Origin: Ornithinimicrobium humiphilum
Lineage (GTDB): Bacteria > Actinomycetota > Actinomycetes > Actinomycetales > Dermatophilaceae
Direction of reading: 5' to 3'
Assembly: GCF_006716885.1 (NCBI RefSeq)
Contig: NZ_VFPU01000001.1
Location: 1,116,001 to 1,180,000, forward strand
Length of the DNA: 64,000 nucleotides
Under the pieces are notes generated by a model. That model did no database searches, was not told the DNA's origin, and saw only the letters and a list, made by a program, of their open reading frames with translations. The position numbers were made by a program, and so were the translations under genes. Shown piece by piece: positions 28,706 to 37,437 of this stretch; the first letter of the stretch is position 1, and the number at the start of each line of letters is the position of its first letter.

Positions 28706-28732
28706 AGTCTACGGTCCGTCGCTGGGTAGGGT
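28706..28732. promoter_or_regulatory. Divergent leaderless promoters of gtrA and purK
   Basis: Minus strand TAGACT (28706-28711) is 7 nt before the gtrA GTG; plus strand TAGGGT (28727-28732) is 7 nt before the purK GTG. The two predicted transcription starts are 42 bases apart. Confidence 0.55.
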
Positions 28733-28739
28733 TCGTGCC

Positions 28740-29975
28740 GTGACCTCGACTCCCCAGGTGCCCGCCCCGCCCCGTGCCGAGGGCGGCTTCCCCGTCGTCG
28801 GCATCGTGGGTGGCGGCCAGCTCGCCCGCATGTGCCAGCCGCCCGCCGTGGCCCTCTCGATCACCCTGTCGGTGCTGGCCGAGTCCGAGGACGCCAGCGC
28901 CGCGCTGGTCGTCCCGCACAGCCCCGTCGGGGAGCACACCTCCCTGGAGGACGTGCGCGAGTTCGCACGGCACTGCGACGTGGTCACCTTCGACCACGAG
29001 CACGTCCCCGCGGACGTGCTCGTCGCCCTGGAGGACGAGGGCGTCGCGCTGCACCCTTCCCCGGCGGCCCTGGTCTACGCGCAGGACAAGCTCGCGATGC
29101 GGCGCAGGCTCACCGAGATGGGCATCCCGTGCCCCCGGTGGGCGCAGGCGCGCACCCGCGAGGACGTCGAGGCCTTCGGCGCCGAGGTCGGCTGGCCGCT
29201 CGTGGCCAAGACGCCGCGGGGCGGCTACGACGGCAAGGGCGTGCGCGTATGCCGTGGGGCCGAGGAGCTCGACGACTGGCTCGCGGACGTGGGGCGGCCC
29301 GGAGCGCTGGCCGACGGCCTGCTGCTCGAGGAGGCCGTCGACTTCACCCGCGAGCTCGCCGCGCTCGTGGCCCGCAGCCCCTCGGGGCAGGCCGCCGCCT
29401 GGCCGATCGCCCACACCGTGCAGGAGGGCGGCATCAACACCGAGGTCCTGGCACCGGCGCCCGAGCTCGACGCCGGCATGGCCGCCGCCGCGACCGAGGG
29501 CGCGCTGCGGATCGCCGGCGAGCTCGGGGTCACCGGCGTCCTCGCCGTCGAGATGTTCGAGGTGAGGGACCCGGAGACCGGGGCGACGTCATACCTGGTG
29601 AACGAGCTGGCGATGCGCCCGCACAACAGCGGCCACTGGACCATCGACGGGTCGGTGACGAGCCAGTTCGAGCAGCACCTGCGCGCCGTGCTCGACCTGC
29701 CGCTCGGCGACCCCTCGGCCCGCCAGCCGTGGACCGTGATGGCCAACGTGCTCGGCGGTGACTACGCCGACCTCTACCCGACCTACCGTCACCTCATGGC
29801 CCGCGACCCGGGCCTGAAGATCCACCTCTACGGCAAGGGCGTGCGCCCGGGCCGCAAGCTGGGGCACGTGACGGTCTTCGGCGGCGAGGAGCCCGGCGAT
29901 CCCGAGGCGCTGGAGTCGCTGCGCGAGCGCGCGCGGCACGCCGCCGACTACCTGCGAGGAGTGGTGACCGAATGA
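28740..29975 (+). CDS. purK: 5-(carboxyamino)imidazole ribonucleotide synthase
   Basis: PurK uses ATP and bicarbonate to carboxylate aminoimidazole ribonucleotide in purine synthesis. The 411-residue ATP-grasp protein shows [38 protein letters not shown] and the late [21 protein letters not shown] at 28740 is set by a TAGGGT box 7 nt upstream, identical to the ppc promoter. The purE ATG overlaps its stop (ATGA), which couples the two consecutive pathway enzymes. Confidence 0.97.
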   Translation: MTSTPQVPAPPRAEGGFPVVGIVGGGQLARMCQPPAVALSITLSVLAESEDASAALVVPHSPVGEHTSLEDVREFARHCDVVTFDHEHVPADVLVALEDEGVALHPSPAALVYAQDKLAMRRRLTEMGIPCPRWAQARTREDVEAFGAEVGWPLVAKTPRGGYDGKGVRVCRGAEELDDWLADVGRPGALADGLLLEEAVDFTRELAALVARSPSGQAAAWPIAHTVQEGGINTEVLAPAPELDAGMAAAATEGALRIAGELGVTGVLAVEMFEVRDPETGATSYLVNELAMRPHNSGHWTIDGSVTSQFEQHLRAVLDLPLGDPSARQPWTVMANVLGGDYADLYPTYRHLMARDPGLKIHLYGKGVRPGRKLGHVTVFGGEEPGDPEALESLRERARHAADYLRGVVTE

Positions 29976-30508
29976 CGACCGACGAGCAGACCCAGGCCGA
30001 GCAGCCCCTCGTCGGGCTGGTCATGGGCAGCGACAGCGACTGGCCGGTCATGGAGGCGGCCGCCGCGGCGCTGGAGGAGTTCGGCGTGCCCTACGAGGCC
30101 GACGTCGTCTCCGCGCACCGCATGCCGGCGGAGATGATCGCCTACGGGCAGGCGGCCGAGGGCCGCGGGCTGCGCGTGATCATCGCCGGCGCGGGCGGTG
30201 CCGCCCACCTGCCCGGCATGCTGGCCTCGGTGACCGTGCTGCCGGTGGTCGGCGTGCCCGTGCCGCTCAAGCACCTCGACGGCATGGACTCGCTGCTCTC
30301 GATCGTGCAGATGCCCGCGGGCATCCCGGTCGCGACCGTCTCCGTCGCCGGCGCCCGCAACGCCGGGCTGCTCGCGGTGCGGATGCTCGCCTCGGGCGAG
30401 GGGGAGCGGGCGGCCGGGCTGCGGGTGCTGCTGGCGCGGTTCGCCGAGGACCTGCGCGACCAGGCGCACGCCAAGGGCGAGAAGCTCCGCCAGCGCCGTC
30501 AGGGCTGA
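29972..30508 (+). CDS. purE: 5-(carboxyamino)imidazole ribonucleotide mutase
   Basis: PurE moves the carboxyl group of N5-CAIR to give CAIR. The 178-residue product has [39 protein letters not shown] and the class I motif [18 protein letters not shown]. It is coupled to purK. In M. tuberculosis the next gene is fadE25; here that gene appears only at 47.6 kb, after the accessory block. Confidence 0.97.
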   Translation: MTTDEQTQAEQPLVGLVMGSDSDWPVMEAAAAALEEFGVPYEADVVSAHRMPAEMIAYGQAAEGRGLRVIIAGAGGAAHLPGMLASVTVLPVVGVPVPLKHLDGMDSLLSIVQMPAGIPVATVSVAGARNAGLLAVRMLASGEGERAAGLRVLLARFAEDLRDQAHAKGEKLRQRRQG

Positions 30509-30512
30509 GCCC

Positions 30513-30548
30513 GGCCGCGGCGACCGCGACCGGGGGTCGGTCGCGGCC
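30513..30548 (+). terminator. Hairpin after purE
   Basis: GGCCGCG (30513-30519) pairs with CGCGGCC (30542-30548) around an inner ACC/GGT-rich stem, five bases after the purE stop. It isolates purKE from the next promoter. Confidence 0.45.
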
Positions 30549-30579
30549 CGTTCGTCCCGGTGCGTCCGAGGCAGGTGGG

Positions 30580-30621
30580 TTGACGCGCGATAGGTGAGAA
30601 CTATATTCATCATTTATCGCG
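30580..30621 (+). promoter_or_regulatory. Promoter with large dyad operator, upstream of first dehydrogenase
   Basis: TTGACG (30580-30585), a 16-base spacer and TATATT (30602-30607) form a good sigma-A-type promoter. A 36-bp dyad centred on the -10 (30586-30621) has outer arms CGCGATA/TATCGCG and inner arms TGA/TCA around TATA. A repressor bound here would cover the -10. Sequence and geometry recur at 31540. Confidence 0.65.
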
Positions 30622-30668
30622 CGCGCCCGATGGTGGGTGTGCCCCCGCCATCGAGCCCAGGAGAACCC

Positions 30669-30722
30669 ATGCCGCCGACCCTGTCCCTGACCCTCCGTCC
30701 TGTCGCCGGGATCGAACGATGA
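30669..30722 (+). CDS. Putative 17-residue leader peptide
   Basis: A short frame MPPTLSLTLRPVAGIER has an AGGAG Shine-Dalgarno (30659-30663) and its TGA stop overlaps the ATG of the dehydrogenase (ATGA). The same CCAGGAGA ribosome site stands before the first binding protein gene, so it may be a remnant of another gene's start. It could couple translation to the next gene; no amino acid run suggests attenuation. Confidence 0.35.
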   Translation: MPPTLSLTLRPVAGIER

Positions 30723-31501
30723 CGGGGACCGGGCGCGGCCGGCTGGAGGGCAAGGTCGTGCTCGTCACCGGGGCCGCCCGTGGCCTGGGGGCCGCCATCT
30801 GCCGCGCCGCGGCCCAGGAGGGTGCGCACGTCATGGTGACGGACGTCGACGTCGCCGGCGCCGAGGGAACGGCTCGCCAGCTCGCGGCCGAGGGGCTGTC
30901 GGCCCGGGCGACGGTGCTCGACGTCACCGATCAGGACTCCGTCGACGCCGCGGTCCGGGCCACCGCGGAGTGGCACGGACGGATCGACGGGCTGGTCAAC
31001 AACGCCGGCATCCTCGTGGAGGCCGACGTCGCGTCGCTCACCGAGGAGCAGTGGGACCTGGTCATGGACGTCAACCTCAAGGGCGCCTGGCGGATGACGA
31101 AGGCCGTCATCCCGATCATGCTCGAGCGCGGCTCGGGCTCGATCGTCAACATGTCCTCGCTCGGGGGCCACTTCGCCCGTCCCGGACACGTGTCCTACGC
31201 GGTCAGCAAGGCGGGGCTGCTCAACCTCACGCGGGCCACGGCCGTCGACTTCGGGCGGCAGGGCATCCGCTGCAACGCCATCTGCCCCGGGAGCACCATG
31301 ACCGACATGCTGCGGCAGCACCTCGAGTCCACCGGGGACCTGGCGGCGATGACCGAGGACAACATCGGGCGGAACCGGGTCGGGAGGCTGGGCCGGCCCG
31401 AGGAGATCGGCGCCACGGCCGTCTTCTTCCTCAGCGACGAGGTGGGCTACGTCAACGGCAGCTATCTGCTCGTCGACGGCGGGCGGCACGCCACCACGTA
31501 G
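30719..31501 (+). CDS. Short-chain dehydrogenase/reductase, copy 1
   Basis: The 260-residue classical SDR has the cofactor loop TGAARGLG (17-24), Asp42 at the end of strand 2 favouring NAD(H), NNAG (94-97), and catalytic Ser146/147, Tyr160 and Lys164 (YAVSK). It resembles cyclic alcohol or hydroxysteroid dehydrogenases of the FabG-like group by its GRLEGKVVLVTGAARG opening. About four of five residues match the second SDR at 35402. It is transcribed from its own promoter/operator and starts on the stop of a 17-codon leader frame. The likely role is oxidising an alcohol made by the P450; substrate unknown. Confidence 0.9.
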   Translation: MTGTGRGRLEGKVVLVTGAARGLGAAICRAAAQEGAHVMVTDVDVAGAEGTARQLAAEGLSARATVLDVTDQDSVDAAVRATAEWHGRIDGLVNNAGILVEADVASLTEEQWDLVMDVNLKGAWRMTKAVIPIMLERGSGSIVNMSSLGGHFARPGHVSYAVSKAGLLNLTRATAVDFGRQGIRCNAICPGSTMTDMLRQHLESTGDLAAMTEDNIGRNRVGRLGRPEEIGATAVFFLSDEVGYVNGSYLLVDGGRHATT

Positions 31502-31539
31502 CGCGCCTCCGTGGAGGACCCAAACTATGAACAGAGATC

Positions 31540-31573
31540 TTGACGTGAGATGAATGACAACTATAGTCATCAT
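31540..31573 (+). promoter_or_regulatory. Second promoter/operator, upstream of the binding-protein operon
   Basis: TTGACG (31540-31545), 16-base spacer, TATAGT (31562-31567). The inverted arms ATGA/TCAT (31554-31557 and 31570-31573) with AC/GT next to the central TATA form a dyad over the -10. It shares ACTATAnTCATCAT with the promoter at 30580, in the same register. Confidence 0.65.
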
Positions 31574-31632
31574 ATGAAGGGTCACTCCAAGGACGGAGTG
31601 CACCGAGAGCCGATGACTCCAGGAGAGGCCCC

Positions 31633-32661
31633 ATGTCGCCGAACACGCCCCAGTCCTTCCGTCGTGCACTGCCGGTCCTCGCGACGGCAACACTGCTCGT
31701 GGCGAGCGGGTGCTCGTCGAGCGCGGACGGCGAGCCGGAGGGCGGGACGATCGCGATCGCCAACTTCGCCGGCGCCGGCATCACCGTGCCCGACCAGATC
31801 GCCGACGCGAAGGGTTTCTTCGAGGAGCGGGGCATCACCGCGGACTTCGTGCAGGTGACGTCGGCGGGCACGCAGCTGGCGGCTCTCACGTCGGGCTCCA
31901 TCGACGTGGCCCAGAACGCTGTCAGCCAGGTGATGTCCGCCCAGCAGCAGGGTCACGACGTGAAGTTCTTCTGCGGCGGGGTCGCGAAGGCCTGGAACGT
32001 CGTCATGGTCAAGGCGGACTCCCCCATCCAGAGCGTCGATCCGGAGAACTGGAAGGAGGGATTCAAGGCTCTCGAGGGGACCACCTTCGGGCTGGACAGC
32101 CTCGGTGCCGGCCAGGAGGCTTACTTCCGGGCCCTGGCCGCCGACGCCAGGGTCGACATGAGCACCATCGAGCTGGTCGCCGTCGGCACCGTCGGCGAGG
32201 CGGCGGCGACGCTGGCGTCCGGCCGCGTAGACGCCATCTTTGGCTACCCCTTCGTCCAGCAGTCCGAGGTCGCCGCGGGCAACGCCCGGGTCGCCGTGGA
32301 CATGGTCGCCTCCGGCCACCAGCTGCCTTACCACACCGGCTACTTCGCCACCACGACGTGGCTGGAGGAGAACCCCGAACTGGCCCGCAACTTCTGCGAG
32401 GCCATCACCGAGGCCGACGACTACGTCAACGACGAGGCGAACGTCGACGACGTGGTGTCCTTCCTCGTGGAGGACTTCGGTCTCGACCAGGCTGTCGCCG
32501 AGCAGTTCGCCGGCCCCGACGGCGTGACCTCGATCTTCTCCCCGGAGCTGGACTGCACCGCCATCAACCTGAGCGCCGAGCACGCGGAGGCGGCCGGTCT
32601 CGTGGAGACGGACCCGCAGCTGCGGTGCGAGGACATGCTGTGGGACGGCATGGATGGCTGA
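31633..32661 (+). CDS. ABC transporter substrate-binding lipoprotein (NMT1/SsuA type), copy 1
   Basis: The 342-residue extracellular binding protein has a signal peptide with lipobox Cys27 (VASGC) and the NMT1/THI5-like fold used for sulfonates, nitriles, thiamine precursors and aromatic acids: IAIANFAGAGITVPDQIAD, SAGTQLAALTSGSIDVAQ, EGTTFGLDSLGAGQEAYFRA and GRVDAIFGYPFVQQSEVAA. AGGAG precedes the ATG. A paralogue with matching length lies at 33541. Cysteines in KFFCGG, NFCEAI, LDCTAI and RCEDML are conserved in both copies and may form disulfides. The ligand is unknown. Confidence 0.88.
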   Translation: MSPNTPQSFRRALPVLATATLLVASGCSSSADGEPEGGTIAIANFAGAGITVPDQIADAKGFFEERGITADFVQVTSAGTQLAALTSGSIDVAQNAVSQVMSAQQQGHDVKFFCGGVAKAWNVVMVKADSPIQSVDPENWKEGFKALEGTTFGLDSLGAGQEAYFRALAADARVDMSTIELVAVGTVGEAAATLASGRVDAIFGYPFVQQSEVAAGNARVAVDMVASGHQLPYHTGYFATTTWLEENPELARNFCEAITEADDYVNDEANVDDVVSFLVEDFGLDQAVAEQFAGPDGVTSIFSPELDCTAINLSAEHAEAAGLVETDPQLRCEDMLWDGMDG

Positions 32662-33544
32662 GCCGGCCGTCGCCACCATGCCCTCCGTCGCCCCCGCAAG
32701 CGTCCCCCGCACCGCCTCGGCGCTGCGGGTCACCGACCTGACCTTCCGCTACCCGCCGCGCAAGAGCCACACCTCGTGGTGGAGCCGCCGCACCGCGCGC
32801 CAGGTGAGCACCCCCGTCAAGCCTGCCCTGGTCGACATCACGCTCGAGGTCGCCAAGGGCGAGTTCGTGGCGCTCGTCGGTCCGAGTGGCTGCGGGAAGA
32901 CCACCCTGCTGCACCTGTTCGCGGGGCTCCTGCGAGCGGCTCCGGGCAAGGTCGCGGTGAACGACCACGAGCCGAGGATGGGCAGCGCGGACACCTCGTA
33001 CATGTTCGCCCGGGACGCCCTGCTGCCGTGGCGCGACGCCCTGCACAACGTCATGCTCGGCATGGAGTCCACGGGGCTGTCGGGTTCGGAGCTCGAGGAA
33101 CGGGCCAGGGGAGCGCTGCGCTCGGTGGAGCTCGAGCACCTGGCGACGAGCCACCCGAGCCAGCTCTCCCAGGGCCAGCGTCAACGCGTGGCACTGGCGC
33201 GCACGATGGCCCCCGGCCGCGAGATCCTGCTCATGGACGAGCCCTTCGCGGCGCTGGACGCCCAGACCAAGCTGCGGCTGCAGCGCGAGCTCCTGCAGTT
33301 CTGGGAGTCCGAGACCCCTGAGAACCGTTCGACGGTCCTCTTCGTGACCCACGACCTGCAGGAGGCTCTCCTGCTGGCGGACCGCGTCATCGTCATGCAC
33401 CCCGACCCGGGCCGCATCGCCTACGACCACGTCGTCGACGTCGCCCGGCCACGTCATACCCGTCTCGAGGAGATCCTCTTCGACGACGACTTCCGAGACC
33501 TCCACCACCAGCTCTTCGACGAACTGAAGGAAGGCGAACGATGA
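32654..33544 (+). CDS. ABC transporter ATP-binding protein (SsuB/TauB type)
   Basis: The 296-residue ATPase drives the importer. It has Walker A GPSGCGKTT, Q-loop region MFARDALLPWRD, signature LSQGQRQRVALAR (Gln in place of the first Gly of LSGGQ), Walker B ILLMDEPFAALD and H-loop VTHDLQEAL. An insertion YPPRKSHTSWWSRRTARQVS before the first strand is unusual. The ATG overlaps the binding-protein stop by eight bases and its own stop overlaps the next ATG, so translation is coupled. Confidence 0.93.
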   Translation: MAEPAVATMPSVAPASVPRTASALRVTDLTFRYPPRKSHTSWWSRRTARQVSTPVKPALVDITLEVAKGEFVALVGPSGCGKTTLLHLFAGLLRAAPGKVAVNDHEPRMGSADTSYMFARDALLPWRDALHNVMLGMESTGLSGSELEERARGALRSVELEHLATSHPSQLSQGQRQRVALARTMAPGREILLMDEPFAALDAQTKLRLQRELLQFWESETPENRSTVLFVTHDLQEALLLADRVIVMHPDPGRIAYDHVVDVARPRHTRLEEILFDDDFRDLHHQLFDELKEGER

Positions 33545-34584
33545 AGCGCGCCCTGCCCGCCACGGCCCGACGGGGTGCTCTCGTCCTGGCGGCCGCGGCA
33601 CTGGTGACCCCCCTCGTCGCCTGCGGCTCCGACGCGGGAGACGGAGGTGCCTCCGCGAGCACGAAGGTGACCGTCGCCAACTTCACCGGCGCCGGCACCA
33701 CGCTGGCCGACCAGCTCGCGCACGACCGGTCCTTCTTCTCGGACCGCGGTATCGACGTCGAGTTCGTGCCCGTGACCTCTGCGGGCACGCAGCTCGCGGG
33801 CCTGGTCTCGGGCTCCATCGACGTCCTGCAGTACACGGTGAGCCAGGTGATGGCCGCCCAGCAGCAAGGTCATGACGTGCAGCTCTTCTGCGGCAGCGTG
33901 TCCAAGGCCTGGAACGTCGTCATGGTCGAGAAGGACTCGCCCATCGCGACCGTCGACCCCACGGACTGGCGCGAGGGTTTCAAGGCCCTTGAGGGCACCA
34001 CCTTCGGGCTGGACAGCCTCGGGGGTGGCCAGGAGGCCTACTTCCGCTCGCTCGCGGCCGAGGCGGGGGTGGACATGAGCACCATCGACCTCGTGGCCGT
34101 CGGAGCCGTGGGCGAGGCGGCCGCCACGCTGGCCTCGGGTCGCGTGGACGCCATCTTCGGCTACCCGTTCGTGCAGCAGTCGGAGGTGGCGGCCGGTCGG
34201 GCCCGGGTGGCGATCGACATGGTCGCCTCCGGCCACCAACTGCCCTACCACACCGGCTACTTCGCCACCGGCGAGTGGCTGGACGAGAACCCCGAGGTCG
34301 CCCGCGACTTCTGCGCGGCCATCGGAGAATCGGCGGAGTACCTCGCCGATCCCGCCAACCTCGAGGACGTCACCTCCTTCCTCGTCGAGGACTTCGGTCT
34401 GGACGAGGCCGTCGCGGAGCAGTTCGCCGGACCCGACGGGGTGACGTCCATCTACTCCCCGGAGCTGGACTGCGCCGCGATCGACCTCAGCGCGGAGCAG
34501 GCCGAGGAGGCGGCGCTCGTCCAGCCGGAGCCGCGCCTACGCTGCACCGAGCTCGTCTGGGACGGGATCGAGGGGCGGCGATGA
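33541..34584 (+). CDS. ABC transporter substrate-binding lipoprotein (NMT1/SsuA type), copy 2
   Basis: The 347-residue paralogue of the protein at 31633 has lipobox LVAC with Cys28. Long identical blocks such as EGTTFGLDSLG, GRVDAIFGYPFVQQSEVAAG and ASGHQLPYHTGYFAT show a recent duplication, while the N-terminal ligand-side loops differ (NAVSQVMS versus YTVSQVMA). Both must share the single permease and ATPase, so the importer likely handles two related ligands or the pair is a dosage duplication. It starts on the ATPase stop (ATGA). Confidence 0.88.
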   Translation: MKRALPATARRGALVLAAAALVTPLVACGSDAGDGGASASTKVTVANFTGAGTTLADQLAHDRSFFSDRGIDVEFVPVTSAGTQLAGLVSGSIDVLQYTVSQVMAAQQQGHDVQLFCGSVSKAWNVVMVEKDSPIATVDPTDWREGFKALEGTTFGLDSLGGGQEAYFRSLAAEAGVDMSTIDLVAVGAVGEAAATLASGRVDAIFGYPFVQQSEVAAGRARVAIDMVASGHQLPYHTGYFATGEWLDENPEVARDFCAAIGESAEYLADPANLEDVTSFLVEDFGLDEAVAEQFAGPDGVTSIYSPELDCAAIDLSAEQAEEAALVQPEPRLRCTELVWDGIEGRR

Positions 34585-35411
34585 GCACCGCTCCCGCCCT
34601 GCCGAAGACCTCAAGGACCGAGGCCGAGGGCGACGAGGTGCAGCACCGCCCCGCCCTTCGGGAGCGGGCCCCCTTCATCCTGTTGAGCCAGCTCGTGCTG
34701 TTCCTGGTCATCATGGTGGCCTGGGACGCGCTGGGCCGGTTCGGGGTCGTGGACCGGACGCTGATCTCCGGTCCACTGGAGGTGCTCGAGCGTCTGCGGG
34801 ACCTCTACGACTCGGGCAACCTCTTCGGACAGATCCTGGCCACGATGCACGCCGTGGCGCTCTCCCTGCTGATCGGGGTCCCCGTCGGTGGGGCGCTCGG
34901 GCTCGTCCTCGGGTCCTCACGCTTCCTGGACCGGGTTGCCGAACCCTTCCTGGTGCCCCTGAACTCGCTGCCGCGCATCGCACTGGCCCCGCTGTTCATC
35001 GTCTGGTTCGGGCTGACCGTGAACGCGAAGGCCGCTGTCGGCGTGACCCTGGTCGTCTTCATCATGCTCTTCAACACCAGGGCGGGTGTGAAGGAGACGA
35101 GCCGCGACCTGCTGCTGCTGGCCGACTCCCTCGGAATGTCGACCCTCGAGCGGTTCCGCAAGATCGTGCTCCCGGGCTCCGTGCCGGTCATCGTGGCGGG
35201 GATCCGGCTGTCGCTGACCTACGCGCTGCTCGGCGTGATCGCCAGCGAGATGATCGGGGCCAGGAATGGTCTCGGGACCGACATCGTGCGCTTCAGCAAC
35301 ACCCTCCAGGTCGGCGGAGTCTTCGCCATCCTCGTGATCCTGGCCCTCATCAGCTTCGGACTGGACCGTCTGCTCGGTGCGTTCGAGAGGAGGGCGCTGC
35401 GATGGCAGTGA
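34581..35411 (+). CDS. ABC transporter permease (SsuC/TauC type)
   Basis: The 276-residue inner membrane permease has about six helices and the EAA-like loop ADSLGMSTLERFRKIVLPGS that docks the ATPase. SLLIGVPVGGALGLVLGSS and NSLPRIALAPLFIVWFG are typical of the SsuC/TauC group. The ATG overlaps the second binding protein stop. Only one permease is encoded, so it should work as a homodimer. Confidence 0.92.
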   Translation: MSTAPALPKTSRTEAEGDEVQHRPALRERAPFILLSQLVLFLVIMVAWDALGRFGVVDRTLISGPLEVLERLRDLYDSGNLFGQILATMHAVALSLLIGVPVGGALGLVLGSSRFLDRVAEPFLVPLNSLPRIALAPLFIVWFGLTVNAKAAVGVTLVVFIMLFNTRAGVKETSRDLLLLADSLGMSTLERFRKIVLPGSVPVIVAGIRLSLTYALLGVIASEMIGARNGLGTDIVRFSNTLQVGGVFAILVILALISFGLDRLLGAFERRALRWQ

Positions 35412-36184
35412 GTGCAGGGGGCCGCCTGAACGGCAAGGTCGTTCTCGTGACCGGGGCCGCTCGCGGCCTCGGGGCCGCCATCGCCACCGCCGCGGCGGTC
35501 GAGGGGGCCCATGTGATGGTGACCGACCTCGACGCCGCAGGAGCGGAGGCTGTCGTCAGGCAGCTGGGATCCGAGGGGCTGTCCGCCCGGGCGACGATGC
35601 TCGACGTCACCGACCAGGATTCCGTGGACGCCGCCGTGCGGGCCACCGAGGACTGGCACGGGCGGATCGACGGGCTGGTCAACAACGCCGGCCTGCTCAT
35701 CGAGGCCGACGTGGTCTCGCTCACGGAAGCCCAGTGGGACACCGTCATGGACGTCAACCTCAAGGGAGCGTGGCGGATGACGAAGGCCGTCGTGCCCGTG
35801 ATGCTCGAGGTCGGGTCCGGCTCGATCGTCAACATCTCCTCACTCGAAGGGCACTTCGCCCGTCCCGGGCACGTGGCCTACGCCGTGAGCAAGGCCGCGC
35901 TGCTCAACCTGACGCGGGCGACCGCTGTCGACTTCGGACGGGAGGGCATCCGGTGCAACGCCATCTGTCCAGGTAGCGTGGAGACGGATCTGCTGGCCCA
36001 GCACTTCGCTGCCACGGGGGACCCCGAGGCTGCAGCCTCCGACATCATCGGGCGAAACCGGGTCGGGAGGCTGGGCCGCCCCGAGGAGATCGGTGCCACG
36101 GCCGTCTTCTTCCTCAGCGACGAGGTGGGTTACCTCAACGGCAGCTACCTGATCGTCGACGGCGGACGGGGTGCCACCACGTGA
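35402..36184 (+). CDS. Short-chain dehydrogenase/reductase, copy 2
   Basis: The 260-residue SDR is the close paralogue of the one at 30719 with the same TGAARGLG, NNAG and YAVSK sites. Differences cluster in the substrate loop after PGS (VETDLLAQHFAATGDPEAA against TMTDMLRQHLESTGDLAAM) and in NISSLEG versus NMSSLGG. This suggests related substrates, for example two alcohols of one pathway. It overlaps the permease by ten bases and the P450 by four. Confidence 0.9.
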   Translation: MAVSAGGRLNGKVVLVTGAARGLGAAIATAAAVEGAHVMVTDLDAAGAEAVVRQLGSEGLSARATMLDVTDQDSVDAAVRATEDWHGRIDGLVNNAGLLIEADVVSLTEAQWDTVMDVNLKGAWRMTKAVVPVMLEVGSGSIVNISSLEGHFARPGHVAYAVSKAALLNLTRATAVDFGREGIRCNAICPGSVETDLLAQHFAATGDPEAAASDIIGRNRVGRLGRPEEIGATAVFFLSDEVGYLNGSYLIVDGGRGATT

Positions 36185-37437
36185 GCGTGTCGCCAGCCGT
36201 TTCCCTCGAACTCCTCGCCGACTTCGATCGGGTCACCGCGGACGCCCCCGATGTCGACCGGGCCAGCGTCCTGGCGCGGGCACGCGCCCAGGCGCCGGTC
36301 TTCTGGAGCGAGGCCCTCGACGCCTGGGTGATCACCCGGCACCGGGACGTCCGAGACGTCCTTCGTGACCCGGACAACTTCCGTGCCGTGGCGGACGGGC
36401 CGGGCGCTCCGCCCTACGGCCGCACCTTCCTCCACATGGAGGGCCACGAGCACGCGAAGAAGGTGGGCGTCGTCGCCAGCCGCATCCGGAGCCAGAACGC
36501 CCTGCGCAATGGGCTCGAAGGCCGAGTGGCCGACATCGCCCGACGGGTCGTGGCCGACCTGCGCCACGACGAGCCGGTCGAGCTCCGCCGGGCGTTCGCG
36601 ATGTGGATCCCACTCCTGGCCATCACCGAGCTGACGGGACTCGGCCACGGCGAGCAGTTCGAGCAGTGGTACCGGGCGGTGGGCTCCGGGGGCGTCGCGA
36701 GCGTCACCGACCCACAGGCCAGGGTCCGGGCGCTCGAGGCGCGGGCAGAGCTGGAAGCCTTCCTCGAGCCCTTCGTCGCCAACCGCCGCCAGGACCCGGG
36801 GGAGGACCTGGTCTCAGCGCTCGCGACGGCCGAGTACGACGGGCAGCCGCTCGGCCTGGACGAGATCGTCTCCACGGTCGTCTTCCTGCTGGCTGCCGGC
36901 GTCGAGACGACCGAGCGGGTGCTCACCAGCCTGCTCCGGCACGCCGCCCTGCACCCCGAGGTCTGGTCCTGGCTCCGGGAGCGCCGCGAGGACGACGAGG
37001 CGCTGACCGCCGCCGCGGCGGAGGCGCTGCGCTACTTCCCTCCGGTGAACGGACTGATGCGCCGCACGATTGCCGAGACCGACGTCGCGGGCGTGCGGGT
37101 CCCCGAGGGGCAGCGCGTCTGCCTGCTCCTCGTCTCGGCCAACCGGGACGCCGAGGTCTTCGACGCACCCGAGGAGTTCCGGGTGGACCGCTACCTCGGC
37201 CGGGGCAGCGCCCAGTTCACCGCCGCGGGCGAGATCATGCCGTTCGGCGCCGGCCGGCACTACTGCGTCGGCGCCCGTCTGGCGCAGACCGAGATGATCC
37301 ATGCCCTTCGGGAGCTGGCGCACGCCGTCGAACGCATCGAGCCCGACGGCGAACTGCCACCCGATGTCGGGTTCATGCTCCGATGCCCGCCCTCGCTGCC
37401 TGTGATCCTGCGACCGTCCGACGAGAGGGAGAGATGA
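36181..37437 (+). CDS. Cytochrome P450
   Basis: The 418-residue soluble bacterial P450 has the heme loop PFGAGRHYCVGARLA with ligand Cys362, the ExxR motif EALR (281-284) and the I-helix oxygen-activation motif AGVETT (239-244), with Glu-Thr as the acid/alcohol pair. LHMEGHEHAKK replaces the common D.P.H..LR before the C-helix. No ferredoxin or ferredoxin reductase is encoded nearby, so electrons must come from elsewhere. Coupled between an SDR and a SnoaL-like protein, it likely hydroxylates the imported compound. GTG start overlaps the SDR stop. Confidence 0.93.
   Translation: MSVSPAVSLELLADFDRVTADAPDVDRASVLARARAQAPVFWSEALDAWVITRHRDVRDVLRDPDNFRAVADGPGAPPYGRTFLHMEGHEHAKKVGVVASRIRSQNALRNGLEGRVADIARRVVADLRHDEPVELRRAFAMWIPLLAITELTGLGHGEQFEQWYRAVGSGGVASVTDPQARVRALEARAELEAFLEPFVANRRQDPGEDLVSALATAEYDGQPLGLDEIVSTVVFLLAAGVETTERVLTSLLRHAALHPEVWSWLRERREDDEALTAAAAEALRYFPPVNGLMRRTIAETDVAGVRVPEGQRVCLLLVSANRDAEVFDAPEEFRVDRYLGRGSAQFTAAGEIMPFGAGRHYCVGARLAQTEMIHALRELAHAVERIEPDGELPPDVGFMLRCPPSLPVILRPSDERER

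Noticed and set aside
31633..34584. Thiamine-precursor (ThiY/THI5) import for the NMT1-type binding proteins
   Set aside because: No thiamine genes and no TPP riboswitch-like leader occur; the neighbours are catabolic enzymes.
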